Assembly (NCBI GenBank): GCA_964521575.1 | Contig: CAZFSR010000001.1 | Location: 434,001 to 498,000 of the forward strand | Length of the DNA: 64,000 nucleotides | Reading direction: 5' to 3' | Origin: 79-D21 sp964521575 | GTDB lineage: Bacteria > Synergistota > Synergistia > Synergistales > 79-D21 | Shown: positions 24,085 through 31,431 of the stretch, piece after piece | Layout of the letters: every line of letters starts with the position of its first letter | Numbering within the stretch: the stretch's first letter is position 1 | Position numbers and translations under genes: made by a program | The notes under the pieces: model-generated | Databases searched by the model: none | Seen by the model: only the letters and a program-made list of their open reading frames with translations | Told to the model about the DNA's origin: nothing

Positions 24085-26445
24085 CTAGAAGCTCTCCTGT
24101 GCCGTGCGGGAGATGATCTCCTCCTGGTGGTACTGGTCGAGGTCGACGAAGTAGTCGCTGTAGCCGGCCACCCGGACCAGGAGGTCGCGGTAGTTCTCAG
24201 GGTGTTTCTGGGCATCGCGCAGGGTGTCGGAGTCCACCACGTTGAACTGCATGTGGTGCCCGCCCAGGCGGAAGTAGGTGCGGATCAGCTGGGTCAAGGC
24301 GTCGATGCCGTCTTCCCCGGCGAGGACGGAGGGGAGGAACCGCTGGTTGAGAAGCGTTCCGCCCGACTTGACCTGGTCCATCTTGGCGAGGGACTTCACG
24401 ACGGCCGTGGGACCGTGGCGGTCGGCACCGTGCGACGGGGACGTGCCGTCCGACTCGGGCAGCAGGGCGAAACGCCCGTTGGGGGTCGCGCCAAGCTTCT
24501 TGCCGAAGTAGACGTGGCAGGTCGTGGAGAGCATGTTCAGGTGGTAGGTCGCGCCCTTGGGGCTGTGCTGTCCCTCGATGGTCCGGAACAGGGAGTCGTA
24601 GACCCGCTGCATGATCGAATCGGCGTAATCGTCGTCATTGCCGAAGAAGGGGGTCTTGTTCCAGACGAACTGCCGCAGGGGTTCCTCGCCGTCCCAGTTC
24701 TTCCTCAGGGCGTCGAGCAGCGTTCCCATGGCGATCGTGTTGTCCTCGAAGACGTGCTTCTTCAGGACGGCCAGGCTGTCCGTGATGGTGCCGATGCCGC
24801 AGCACTGGATGTAGTCCGAGTTGTAGCGGGCCCCGCCGTCGTAGTAGTCGCGGCCGTTCTTTATGCAGTCGTTGATCACCACGGAGAGGAAGGGGGCCGG
24901 GGCGTAGGTGGCGAACATGCGCTGCAGGAAGTTGTCGGTCTCGATCTTCGTTTCCACGACGAAGCGGAGCTGCTTCTCGAAGGCGGCATAAAGCTCGTCG
25001 AAGGTGGCGAATCCCTCCGGGTCGCCGGTTTCTAGCCCGATCTTCTTCCCGGTGAGCGGGTCGACGCCGTTGTTCAGGGTCAGTTCGAGGACCTTCGGGA
25101 CGTTGAGGTAGCCGTGCAGGATGTAGGCTTCCTTGCCGAAAGAACCGGTTTCCACGCAACCGCTGGTGCCGCCTTCGCGGGCGTCCTCGGGGGTCTTGCC
25201 CACCCGGACCTGCTCAGCGATGACCATGTCGGCGTTGAAGACCGAGGGGTACCCGGAACCGCGGCGGATAACCTTGCCGGCGGTCTTCAGGAAACGGTCG
25301 GGGGTCTTGGCGCTGATCTGCACGCTCACCTGGGGCTGCAGGAGCTGGAGTTCGTCGAGCACCTCGAGGACGAGGACCGAAACCTCGCTCGTGCCGTCGG
25401 ATCCGTCGGCCTTCAGGCCTCCCAGGTTGATCTGGGTGAAATCGTTGTAGGTTCCGCTTTCCGCGGCCGTGACGCCGACCTTCGGCGGTGCGGGGGTGTT
25501 GTTCACCTTGATCCAGAAGCAGGAGAGAAGCTCCTTGGCCTCATCCCGGGTCAGTTTTCCCTCGGCAACGTCCTTCTCGTAGAAGGGGGCCAGGTGCTGG
25601 TCCAGGTGTCCGGGACTCATGGCATCCCAACCGTTCATCTCGGTGATCGTCCCGAGGTGGACGAACCAGTACATCTGCAGGGCTTCCCGGAAGTTGCGGG
25701 GAGCGTGTGCAGGGACCCAGCGGCAAGTGTCGGCGATCTGGAGCAGTTCAGCCTTTCGGACCGGGTCGGTTTCCTGGGCAGCCATCTTTTCGGCCAGGTC
25801 GGCATGACGCTCCGCGAAGAGGATTGCCGCGTCGCAGGAGATGTCCATGGCCGTCAGTTCCTCGAATTTCTCCGTGGCGTGGGGGTCGTTCAGGTAATCG
25901 AGCTTCGCCTTGCTCTCGGCGATCTCGCGCTTGAAATCCAGCATGCCCTTGCGGTAGATCGTGCCGTCCAGCGCGGTGTGGCCGGGGGCCCGCTGCTCCA
26001 TGAACTCGGTGAAGAGGCCGGCCTCGTAGAGAGACTTCCACTTCTCGGGGATCAGGGCGAAGGCCTTGTCGCGCATGCTGCGTCCCCGCCAGTAGGGGAT
26101 GACCTTCTCGGCGTAGAGGTCGATGTCCTCCGGGGAAACGGAGTAGCTCGTCATTTTCCTGGAGTTCAGGATCTCCAGGTCCTCCCTGGAGTGGCAGTTC
26201 AGCTCGGGAAAAGTGGACACGGTGCGGGGAGCGGGGCCGCGCTCGCCGACGATCAGTTCGTCTGCCCCGATGAAGATCGTCTTCTTCTCGCAGAGGTTCT
26301 TGAAATTCAGGGCACGCATGACGGGGGTCGAGACTTTGCCCGCGTTTTCCTGGTAGAACTCGGTGACGAGAAGAGCCCTCTCGATGGAAATGGACGGGTG
26401 CGTTTCGAAACTTTCCTTCCTGAGTCTGGCGATGCGCTCGTTCAT
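24085..26445 (-). CDS. hypD: Glycyl radical enzyme, trans-4-hydroxy-L-proline dehydratase type
   Basis: 786 residues, a PFL-like barrel. The active-site thiyl Cys is residue 430, with Glu 432 in SGCVETGSFGKEAY. The glycyl radical is Gly 761 in RVAGYSDYF, 26 residues from the end. The CVE triad marks dehydratases rather than pyruvate formate-lyase. The length, the Cys position (near 434 in characterised HypD, from memory) and the following YLNVPKVLELTLNNGVDP stretch fit HypD, which converts trans-4-hydroxy-L-proline to pyrroline-5-carboxylate. Other GRE dehydratases remain possible. Start behind GGAGGG; 4 bases after the activase gene. Confidence 0.78.
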   Translation of the reverse strand: MNERIARLRKESFETHPSISIERALLVTEFYQENAGKVSTPVMRALNFKNLCEKKTIFIGADELIVGERGPAPRTVSTFPELNCHSREDLEILNSRKMTSYSVSPEDIDLYAEKVIPYWRGRSMRDKAFALIPEKWKSLYEAGLFTEFMEQRAPGHTALDGTIYRKGMLDFKREIAESKAKLDYLNDPHATEKFEELTAMDISCDAAILFAERHADLAEKMAAQETDPVRKAELLQIADTCRWVPAHAPRNFREALQMYWFVHLGTITEMNGWDAMSPGHLDQHLAPFYEKDVAEGKLTRDEAKELLSCFWIKVNNTPAPPKVGVTAAESGTYNDFTQINLGGLKADGSDGTSEVSVLVLEVLDELQLLQPQVSVQISAKTPDRFLKTAGKVIRRGSGYPSVFNADMVIAEQVRVGKTPEDAREGGTSGCVETGSFGKEAYILHGYLNVPKVLELTLNNGVDPLTGKKIGLETGDPEGFATFDELYAAFEKQLRFVVETKIETDNFLQRMFATYAPAPFLSVVINDCIKNGRDYYDGGARYNSDYIQCCGIGTITDSLAVLKKHVFEDNTIAMGTLLDALRKNWDGEEPLRQFVWNKTPFFGNDDDYADSIMQRVYDSLFRTIEGQHSPKGATYHLNMLSTTCHVYFGKKLGATPNGRFALLPESDGTSPSHGADRHGPTAVVKSLAKMDQVKSGGTLLNQRFLPSVLAGEDGIDALTQLIRTYFRLGGHHMQFNVVDSDTLRDAQKHPENYRDLLVRVAGYSDYFVDLDQYHQEEIISRTAQESF

Positions 26446-26449
26446 GTCT

Positions 26450-27355
26450 TTACCCTCCTATGAGGACATTGAGTCCGAATGACTTCAGGCTGTTTGCCGC
26501 CGCCTGCTGTTCCTCCGCGCTCGGCGGCAGGGTGTCGGGGAGGCGGTAGGTCTTTCCCCACTTGGCATACTTGTTGCGTGCAGCGGCATGGTAGGGAAGC
26601 AGGTGCACCGATGCGACCCTTTTCAGGGCCGAGACGAACCGGCCCGTCCGTTCGAGGTTTTCCTCGTCGTCGTTCACGCCAGGGATCAAAGGGATGCGGA
26701 TCGCGACATTTGCCCCCGATTCGACGAGAGCCTTCAGGTTCTCAAGGATCAGGGTGTTGTCCACTCCCGTGTAAAGCTTGTGCTTCTCGGGATCCATGTG
26801 CTTGATGTCGTAGAGGAAGAGATCGGCCAGCGGGGCTGTCTCCAGGAGGATCGACGTCTGGGCGAAACCGGTCGTGTCGACCGCGGTGTGGATGTCCAGG
26901 CTCCGGCAGCCTTCCAGGAGCTCCCAGAGGAACTCGGGCTGCAGAAGAGGCTCTCCGCCCGAGAACGTGGCTCCGCCACCGGATTCGTCGTAGAAGGGAA
27001 TGTCTTTCCGGATCTCCGCCAGGACCTCTTCGGAAGTCATGACCCGGCCGACCTGCTCTCGCGCCAGGGCCGGGCAGGCAGCCGCGCAGGCACCGTTCCC
27101 GTTGCAAAGGGCCGGGTCGGCGAAGAATCCTTCCGGCGTGGCCTGGATCGCCTTGTTCGGGCAGGCGCGCAGGCAGGCTCCGCAACCGATGCACCGCTCC
27201 GGCCGGTACAGGACCGCCGGTTGCGGGGAAATGCTCTCGGGGTTGTGGCACCACCAGCAGGAAAGAGGGCAACCCTTCAGGAAAACGGTTGTCCGGATGC
27301 CTGGGCCGTCGTGGATGGAATACTTCTTGAAGTCGAAAACGATGCCGCTCTTCAT
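26450..27355 (-). CDS. hypE: Glycyl-radical enzyme activating protein (radical SAM)
   Basis: 301 residues. The radical SAM cluster motif is CPLSCWWC (residues about 30-37, CxxxCxxC), preceded by SIHDGPGIRTTVFLKG as in PFL-activating enzymes. A ferredoxin-like insert with two CxxCxxC-type clusters follows (CIGCGACLRACP near 55 and CNGNGACAAACP near 84), as in activases of GRE dehydratases. The SAM-binding glycine motif is FSGGEPLLQ. It generates the glycyl radical on the adjacent HypD-like enzyme. Here it is first in the operon, directly behind a strong promoter with a palindrome over the -10. Confidence 0.9.
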   Translation of the reverse strand: MKSGIVFDFKKYSIHDGPGIRTTVFLKGCPLSCWWCHNPESISPQPAVLYRPERCIGCGACLRACPNKAIQATPEGFFADPALCNGNGACAAACPALAREQVGRVMTSEEVLAEIRKDIPFYDESGGGATFSGGEPLLQPEFLWELLEGCRSLDIHTAVDTTGFAQTSILLETAPLADLFLYDIKHMDPEKHKLYTGVDNTLILENLKALVESGANVAIRIPLIPGVNDDEENLERTGRFVSALKRVASVHLLPYHAAARNKYAKWGKTYRLPDTLPPSAEEQQAAANSLKSFGLNVLIGG

Positions 27356-27395
27356 CGTTTATTCCCCTTCTGGAAAATCAAATTCCGGGCTTTAC

Positions 27396-27432
27396 GCTGA
27401 TATATGATATATCAGCCCCCTCGCCCCGTCAA
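27396..27432 (-). promoter_or_regulatory. hypE-hypD promoter with overlapping 21-bp palindromic operator
   Basis: On the minus strand: TTGACG (27432-27427), 17-base spacer, TATCAT (27409-27404). A perfect palindrome GCTGATATAT-G-ATATATCAGC spans 27396-27416, covering the -10 and start point. Its position suggests a repressor site. The CdaR-type gene ending at 27429 overlaps the -35. Predicted 5' leader is about 40 bases. Confidence 0.75.
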
Positions 27433-28598
27433 GGCTTTTCCTGGAAAGATTTTGTTTTTCGAAGCTCCAGGGCGGTCCAAAGCATCAGGATCCCGGTCAC
27501 TCCCCGAAGATCGAGGGACGTCACGCGCCCGATCTTTTGCAGCCGGTAGGCCAGGGTGTTCCGGTGGATGGAGAGGCGGGCGGCCACCCGTGCGGGCGAG
27601 AAGGGGTCCTCGCACCAGGCCCGGAAGGTTTCCGCCATCTCCTCGGCGTCGGGGCAGGAAGCGAGGGGTTTCAGGATCGATTCGCAGAAAGCCTGCCCTC
27701 GGTCTTTGGGGATGCAGGAGAAGAGGGATTCCAGGCGCAAGTCCCCAATGGAGAAGACCGTTCCGGAGTCTTTCCTGCCCGCACCGAGGCGCGCCGCTTC
27801 ACCTGCGGAGCGATAGGCCTCGCCTAGTTGGGAGGTGTTCGCCGCGATCTCGCCGATCCCGACGGTGACCGGAATGCCCATCCCCTCCAGGCCGTTTGCC
27901 AGGAGGAAGGCCGCACTCTTCACCTCTTCGAGGGGTTGATCCTGCCTGGCGGCCAGGCCCAGGAAGGCGAGGATCACCACCTTGTCCTCGCCGATGCGGG
28001 CGACGATGTCCTGCGGATGGCGAAAAGTTCTCCGGGCCAGGGATTGTGCCTCCCTGCGCCGTTCCAGGGGAACCGTTTCGGGATGGCGGATTTCCGCCAC
28101 GACGACGGTCCGGGCCGACCTCAGGTCGTAACCGAGCTCCCGCCCGCGCATCAGGAGAAGGGACTCGTCGGCCTTCAGGGGGTCGAAGGCCGCGATTTCC
28201 AGGATCAGTTCCTGGATCGCCTGTTCGCGCATCAGGGAGGATCGGAGAAGCGCGTTTTCTCGAAGCAGCAGTTCCGCCTGTTTCTGCACGAGGCGGCCGA
28301 GCCGGGACACTTCGTCGGGCGGGCCGGCGATGGCGATCGACCCGACGACCCGTCCAGCAAGCGAAATCGGCAGGGTGATCCCCGGCCGAACCCCGTCCGG
28401 GAGACGGTCGGCCTGTTCCAGGGTCGTGATCTCGGTGCGGCGCGTCTGCATGACCCCCATCGAGGGACTGTGGAGAGTCCCGAGGCGGGACGGGTCGCTC
28501 GACCCGATCACGATGCCGTCCTCGTCCGTCAGGAGGACGCTGTAGCCGGCGATCTCCGAGGTGTTTTCGGCAAGTTCCTGGGCACAGCTCCTGAGCAT
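27429..28598 (-). CDS. cdaR: CdaR/PucR-type transcriptional regulator
   Basis: 389 residues. The N-terminal part (about 1-130) is a sugar-diacid-recognition-like sensor with ENTSEIAGYSVLLTDEDGIVIGSS and LPISLAGRVVGSIAI strands. The middle (about 150-290) is a degenerate GGDEF-like domain common to CdaR proteins. The C-terminal PucR helix-turn-helix is ARLSIHRNTLAYRLQKIG (about 342-359). Such proteins sense carboxylic acids, purine-derived or amino-acid metabolites. It lies directly upstream of hypE on the same strand and divergent from the grd-like genes, so it may control either. The ligand is unknown. Start ATG behind GAGGAGGG. Confidence 0.85.
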   Translation of the reverse strand: MLRSCAQELAENTSEIAGYSVLLTDEDGIVIGSSDPSRLGTLHSPSMGVMQTRRTEITTLEQADRLPDGVRPGITLPISLAGRVVGSIAIAGPPDEVSRLGRLVQKQAELLLRENALLRSSLMREQAIQELILEIAAFDPLKADESLLLMRGRELGYDLRSARTVVVAEIRHPETVPLERRREAQSLARRTFRHPQDIVARIGEDKVVILAFLGLAARQDQPLEEVKSAAFLLANGLEGMGIPVTVGIGEIAANTSQLGEAYRSAGEAARLGAGRKDSGTVFSIGDLRLESLFSCIPKDRGQAFCESILKPLASCPDAEEMAETFRAWCEDPFSPARVAARLSIHRNTLAYRLQKIGRVTSLDLRGVTGILMLWTALELRKTKSFQEKP

Positions 28599-28636
28599 GG
28601 GTTTTCCCTCCTCGTTTATTGCAAGTATCCGCCAGG

Positions 28637-28676
28637 GGGGTTAAATGTGCAATATAACAAAAAACACGGGGTTAAA
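28637..28676. promoter_or_regulatory. Direct repeats GGGGTTAAA between cdaR and grdE-like gene
   Basis: Two exact copies of GGGGTTAAA (28637-28645 and 28668-28676), 31 bases apart, i.e. about three helical turns on the same DNA face. A related GGTTGAAA follows at 28678. On the minus strand, TATATT (complement of 28651-28656) between them could be the cdaR -10. Candidate activator or autoregulatory sites. Confidence 0.35.
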
Positions 28677-28742
28677 AGGTTGAAAGATAGGTCGAAAGCC
28701 CAATGAAATCGGACGTTGGACCCGCTAAACTAACTTGACGGA

Positions 28743-28792
28743 AGCCCTGCTGACCGAATGCCGAAATGAAGCGTCAGAGCTTGAGCGGGGCT
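28743..28792 (+). promoter_or_regulatory. Structured 5' leader before the grdE-like gene
   Basis: AGCCCTGCT (28743-28751) pairs with AGCGGGGCT (28784-28792) through nine pairs including one T-G. GAC (28752-28754) can pair inside with GTC (28773-28775). The stem ends 6 bases before GGGAGG, the ribosome site. There is no U-tract. It could be a translational regulatory element; it does not resemble a glycine riboswitch that I can recognise. Confidence 0.35.
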
Positions 28793-28810
28793 AGCGAAGG
28801 GAGGATCCCA

Positions 28811-30097
28811 ATGAGGTTGGAACTGCACGAAGTCCACGTTTCGGATATCCAGTGGGGGCAGAAAACGGAGGTCCTGGACCATGTCCTCCGGGTGAACCTG
28901 GAGGAGGCCATGGCCTCGGTGTCCGGTGATGACCGGTTTGCGTCGGTTCGTCTGGACCTGGCTCGTCCCGGCGAAAGCGTGCGCATCATTCCTGTTAAAG
29001 ACGTGGTGGAGCCCCGGGCCAAGCTGAAAGGCGGGCGGGGATATTTCCCGGGCTTCTTCGCGCCACCGGAGACGGCGGGCGAAGGGGTGACCCTGGTCCT
29101 GAAAGGGGCCGCCGTGGTGACATGCGGACCGATCGTGGCCTTCCAGGAAGGTTTCGTCGACATGTCGGGAACCGGGGCCGACTACACGCCATTCTCGAAA
29201 ACGCAGAACCTTGTCCTCACCGTCGAGCCGGCCGAGGGCCTGGGCAAGCACGCCTACGAGGAGGCCTTGCGCCTGGCGGGCCTGAAGCTTGCCCTCTACC
29301 TGGCCGAAGCCTGCAGGGAAGCAGCCGTGGACGAGGTCCGCGTCTTCGACAAGGGATCCATCCACGAAGAGAACGAAAAATACCCTGACCTGCCGCGGAT
29401 CCTCTACGTCTGCATGGCCATCACCCAGGGCCTGCTTCACGACACTTTCCTCTACAGCGCGGACATGAAGACGGTCCTGCCTACGCTTCTCCACCCCAAC
29501 GAGGTTCTCGACGGGGCCCTCGTTTCGGGAAACTGCGTCTCGGCCTGCGACAAGAACACGACCTACCACCACGTGAACAACCCGGTGGTGGAAGCCCTTT
29601 ACAGGCGGCACGGGAAGGACCTGAATTTCCTCGGCGTCGTGCCCACGGTGGAGGATGTCCGCCTGGCAGGCAAGGAAAGGGCCTCGTCCATGAACGCGGC
29701 CCTGGCCAGGAACCTGGGGGCGCATGGGGTCATCGTCACCGAGGAAGGCTACGGGAACCCGGACACGGACCTCTGCCTGAACGCGAAGAAGTGCGAGCTG
29801 CTGGGGATCCGCACCGTCGTGATCTCCGACGAAGCGGCCGGGACGGATGGGGCGAGCCAGGGGCTGGCCGACGCCACACCGGAGATGTCCGCCTTCGTCT
29901 CCTCCGGGAACGTCAACGAGATGATCGAGGTGCCTCCGATGAAGACGGTACTCGGCCATCCCGAAGCGATCGCGAACCTTTCGGGCGGGGCGGCGGAGAG
30001 CCTTCGGCCCGACGGCAGCATGTTCGTGGAACTGCAGGCCGTGATCGGGTCCACCTGCGAGCTCGGTTTCAGCCGCATCGGCTGCGAATGGATCTAG
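28811..30097 (+). CDS. grdE: Glycine/sarcosine/betaine reductase component B alpha-subunit precursor
   Basis: 428 residues, matching the pro-protein of the reductase's substrate-binding component B. The maturation site is GNCVSACDKNTTYHH with the Cys at residue 242, the position where known GrdE-type precursors are cleaved to leave a pyruvoyl group that forms a Schiff base with the amino substrate. The N-terminus MRLELHEVHV is typical, and the ATG follows GGGAGG. The partner beta-subunit is next. Sequence by eye does not tell whether the substrate is glycine, sarcosine or betaine, so the symbol is provisional (GrdE/GrdG/GrdI group). Confidence 0.88.
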   Translation: MRLELHEVHVSDIQWGQKTEVLDHVLRVNLEEAMASVSGDDRFASVRLDLARPGESVRIIPVKDVVEPRAKLKGGRGYFPGFFAPPETAGEGVTLVLKGAAVVTCGPIVAFQEGFVDMSGTGADYTPFSKTQNLVLTVEPAEGLGKHAYEEALRLAGLKLALYLAEACREAAVDEVRVFDKGSIHEENEKYPDLPRILYVCMAITQGLLHDTFLYSADMKTVLPTLLHPNEVLDGALVSGNCVSACDKNTTYHHVNNPVVEALYRRHGKDLNFLGVVPTVEDVRLAGKERASSMNAALARNLGAHGVIVTEEGYGNPDTDLCLNAKKCELLGIRTVVISDEAAGTDGASQGLADATPEMSAFVSSGNVNEMIEVPPMKTVLGHPEAIANLSGGAAESLRPDGSMFVELQAVIGSTCELGFSRIGCEWI

Positions 30098-30117
30098 GCG
30101 AGGGAGGAATGAAAACG

Positions 30118-31422
30118 ATGACCATCAGGGTTGTCCACTACATCAACCAGTTCTACGCGGGGCTGGGTGGAGAAGAAGCGGCCGACAAAACCCCGGAGGG
30201 ACGGGAAGGGTTTGCCGGGCCCGGCATGCAGCTGGCCGCACTCATGGGGGACCGCGCCGCGGTCGTCGGCACGGTGATCTGCGGGGACGGCTATTACGGC
30301 GAACACACGGAGGACGCCCGGAAAGAGTGCCTTGAGCTCATCCGGGCATTCAAGCCCGACCTTCTCGTGGCCGGGCCGGGATTCAACGCCGGGCGTTACG
30401 GGTTCGCCTGCGGCGATATCTGCTCCGCGGTCGGCAAGGCCCTGGGCATTCCCACGGTGACGGCCCTTTACCCTGAAAACCCGGGCGTAGAGCTTTTCGC
30501 GAAGAACACGGTCATCGTCCAGGCCGCAGACAGCGCCAGAGGGATGAAGGCTGCCCTGGAGGGCCTGGCCCGGATCGGTCTCAAACTGGCGTCCGGCCAA
30601 CCGCTTGGCCCGGCCCGGCTGGAAGGAACGATCTCCCGGGGGATCCGCAAGAACTTCTTCTTTGAGACGAACGGTGCCGAACGGGCGGTGTCCATGCTCC
30701 TGGACAAGATCGCCGGGAAGCCCTTCCGCACGGAATACGAGATGCCCGTTTTCAAGCGGATTCCTCCCGCGGCCCCCATCAGGGAGATGAAAAAGGCCAC
30801 GATTGCTCTCGTCTGTTCGGGCGGAATCGTTCCGAAGGGAAACCCCGACCACATCCGGGTGTCTTCCGCCGAAACCTACGGCCGCTACGACATCTCGAAG
30901 CTCGATGACCTGACTCCGGAGACCTACGAGTCGATCCACGGCGGCTACGACCGGGTCTGGGCCAATGAAGACCCGGACGTGGTCCTTCCCGTGGATGTCA
31001 TGAGGCAGCTGGAACGTGAAGGGGTCTTCGGTAAGCTGTATGATTTTATCTACACGACCACGGGAACCGGCACGGCGGTGGCCCATGCGGAACGCTTCGG
31101 CCGCGAGATCGGGGCACAGCTGAAGGAAGCGGGCGTGGACGGCGTGATCCTGACTTCCACCTGAGGGACCTGCACTCGATGCGGCGCATCGATGACTCGC
31201 GAGATCGAAAAGGCGGCGGGAATCCCGGTGGTCCAGATCGCCACCATCGTCCCGATCATGCTCACGGTGGGGTCCAACCGGATCGTTCCCGGAGTGGCCA
31301 TCCCCCATCCCGTGGGAGACCCGGCGAAGGGACCGGATGCCGACAGGAAAGCCCGTAGGGCGCTTCTCCTGAAAGCCCTGGAGGCCATGACGGTTCCCAT
31401 CACCGAGCAGACGATCTTTTAA
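30118..31422 (+). CDS. grdF: Selenocysteine-containing reductase component B beta-subunit
   Basis: A GrdB/GrdF/GrdH-type selenoprotein. The frame appears to stop at TGA 31162-31164 but continues in register to 31422, and the sequence around TGA reads ILTST-U-GTCTRCGAS, the conserved selenocysteine motif of these subunits. Read through, the protein is 434 residues, the normal length, with the Sec at about 349 and IPVVQIATIVPI after it. The start used has AGGGAGG 10 bases upstream; an ATG 9 bases earlier is adjacent to it. It pairs with the alpha-subunit upstream. Substrate type is unresolved (symbol provisional). selA/selB/selC/selD are not in the window. Confidence 0.88.
31162..31192 (+). promoter_or_regulatory. 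Selenocysteine UGA codon and bacterial SECIS-like hairpin
   Basis: TGA at 31162-31164 is followed 11 bases later by TCGATGC (31176-31182), loop GGC, GCATCGA (31186-31192), a perfect 7-bp stem within the coding sequence. The distance from UGA to the loop (about 20 bases) fits bacterial SECIS elements bound by SelB. Confidence 0.8.
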
Positions 31423-31431
31423 CGAAGGGAA

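Noticed and set aside
24085..26463. Long plus-strand frames opposite the glycyl radical enzyme
   Set aside because: Mirror images of the hypD coding strand in GC-rich DNA.
28600..28810. Glycine riboswitch before the grd-like genes
   Set aside because: I could not find the conserved tandem aptamer cores; only a simple stem is visible.
31192..31422. Separate 76-codon gene after the reductase subunit
   Set aside because: It is the in-frame continuation of the selenoprotein past UGA, carrying the conserved C-terminus of the family.
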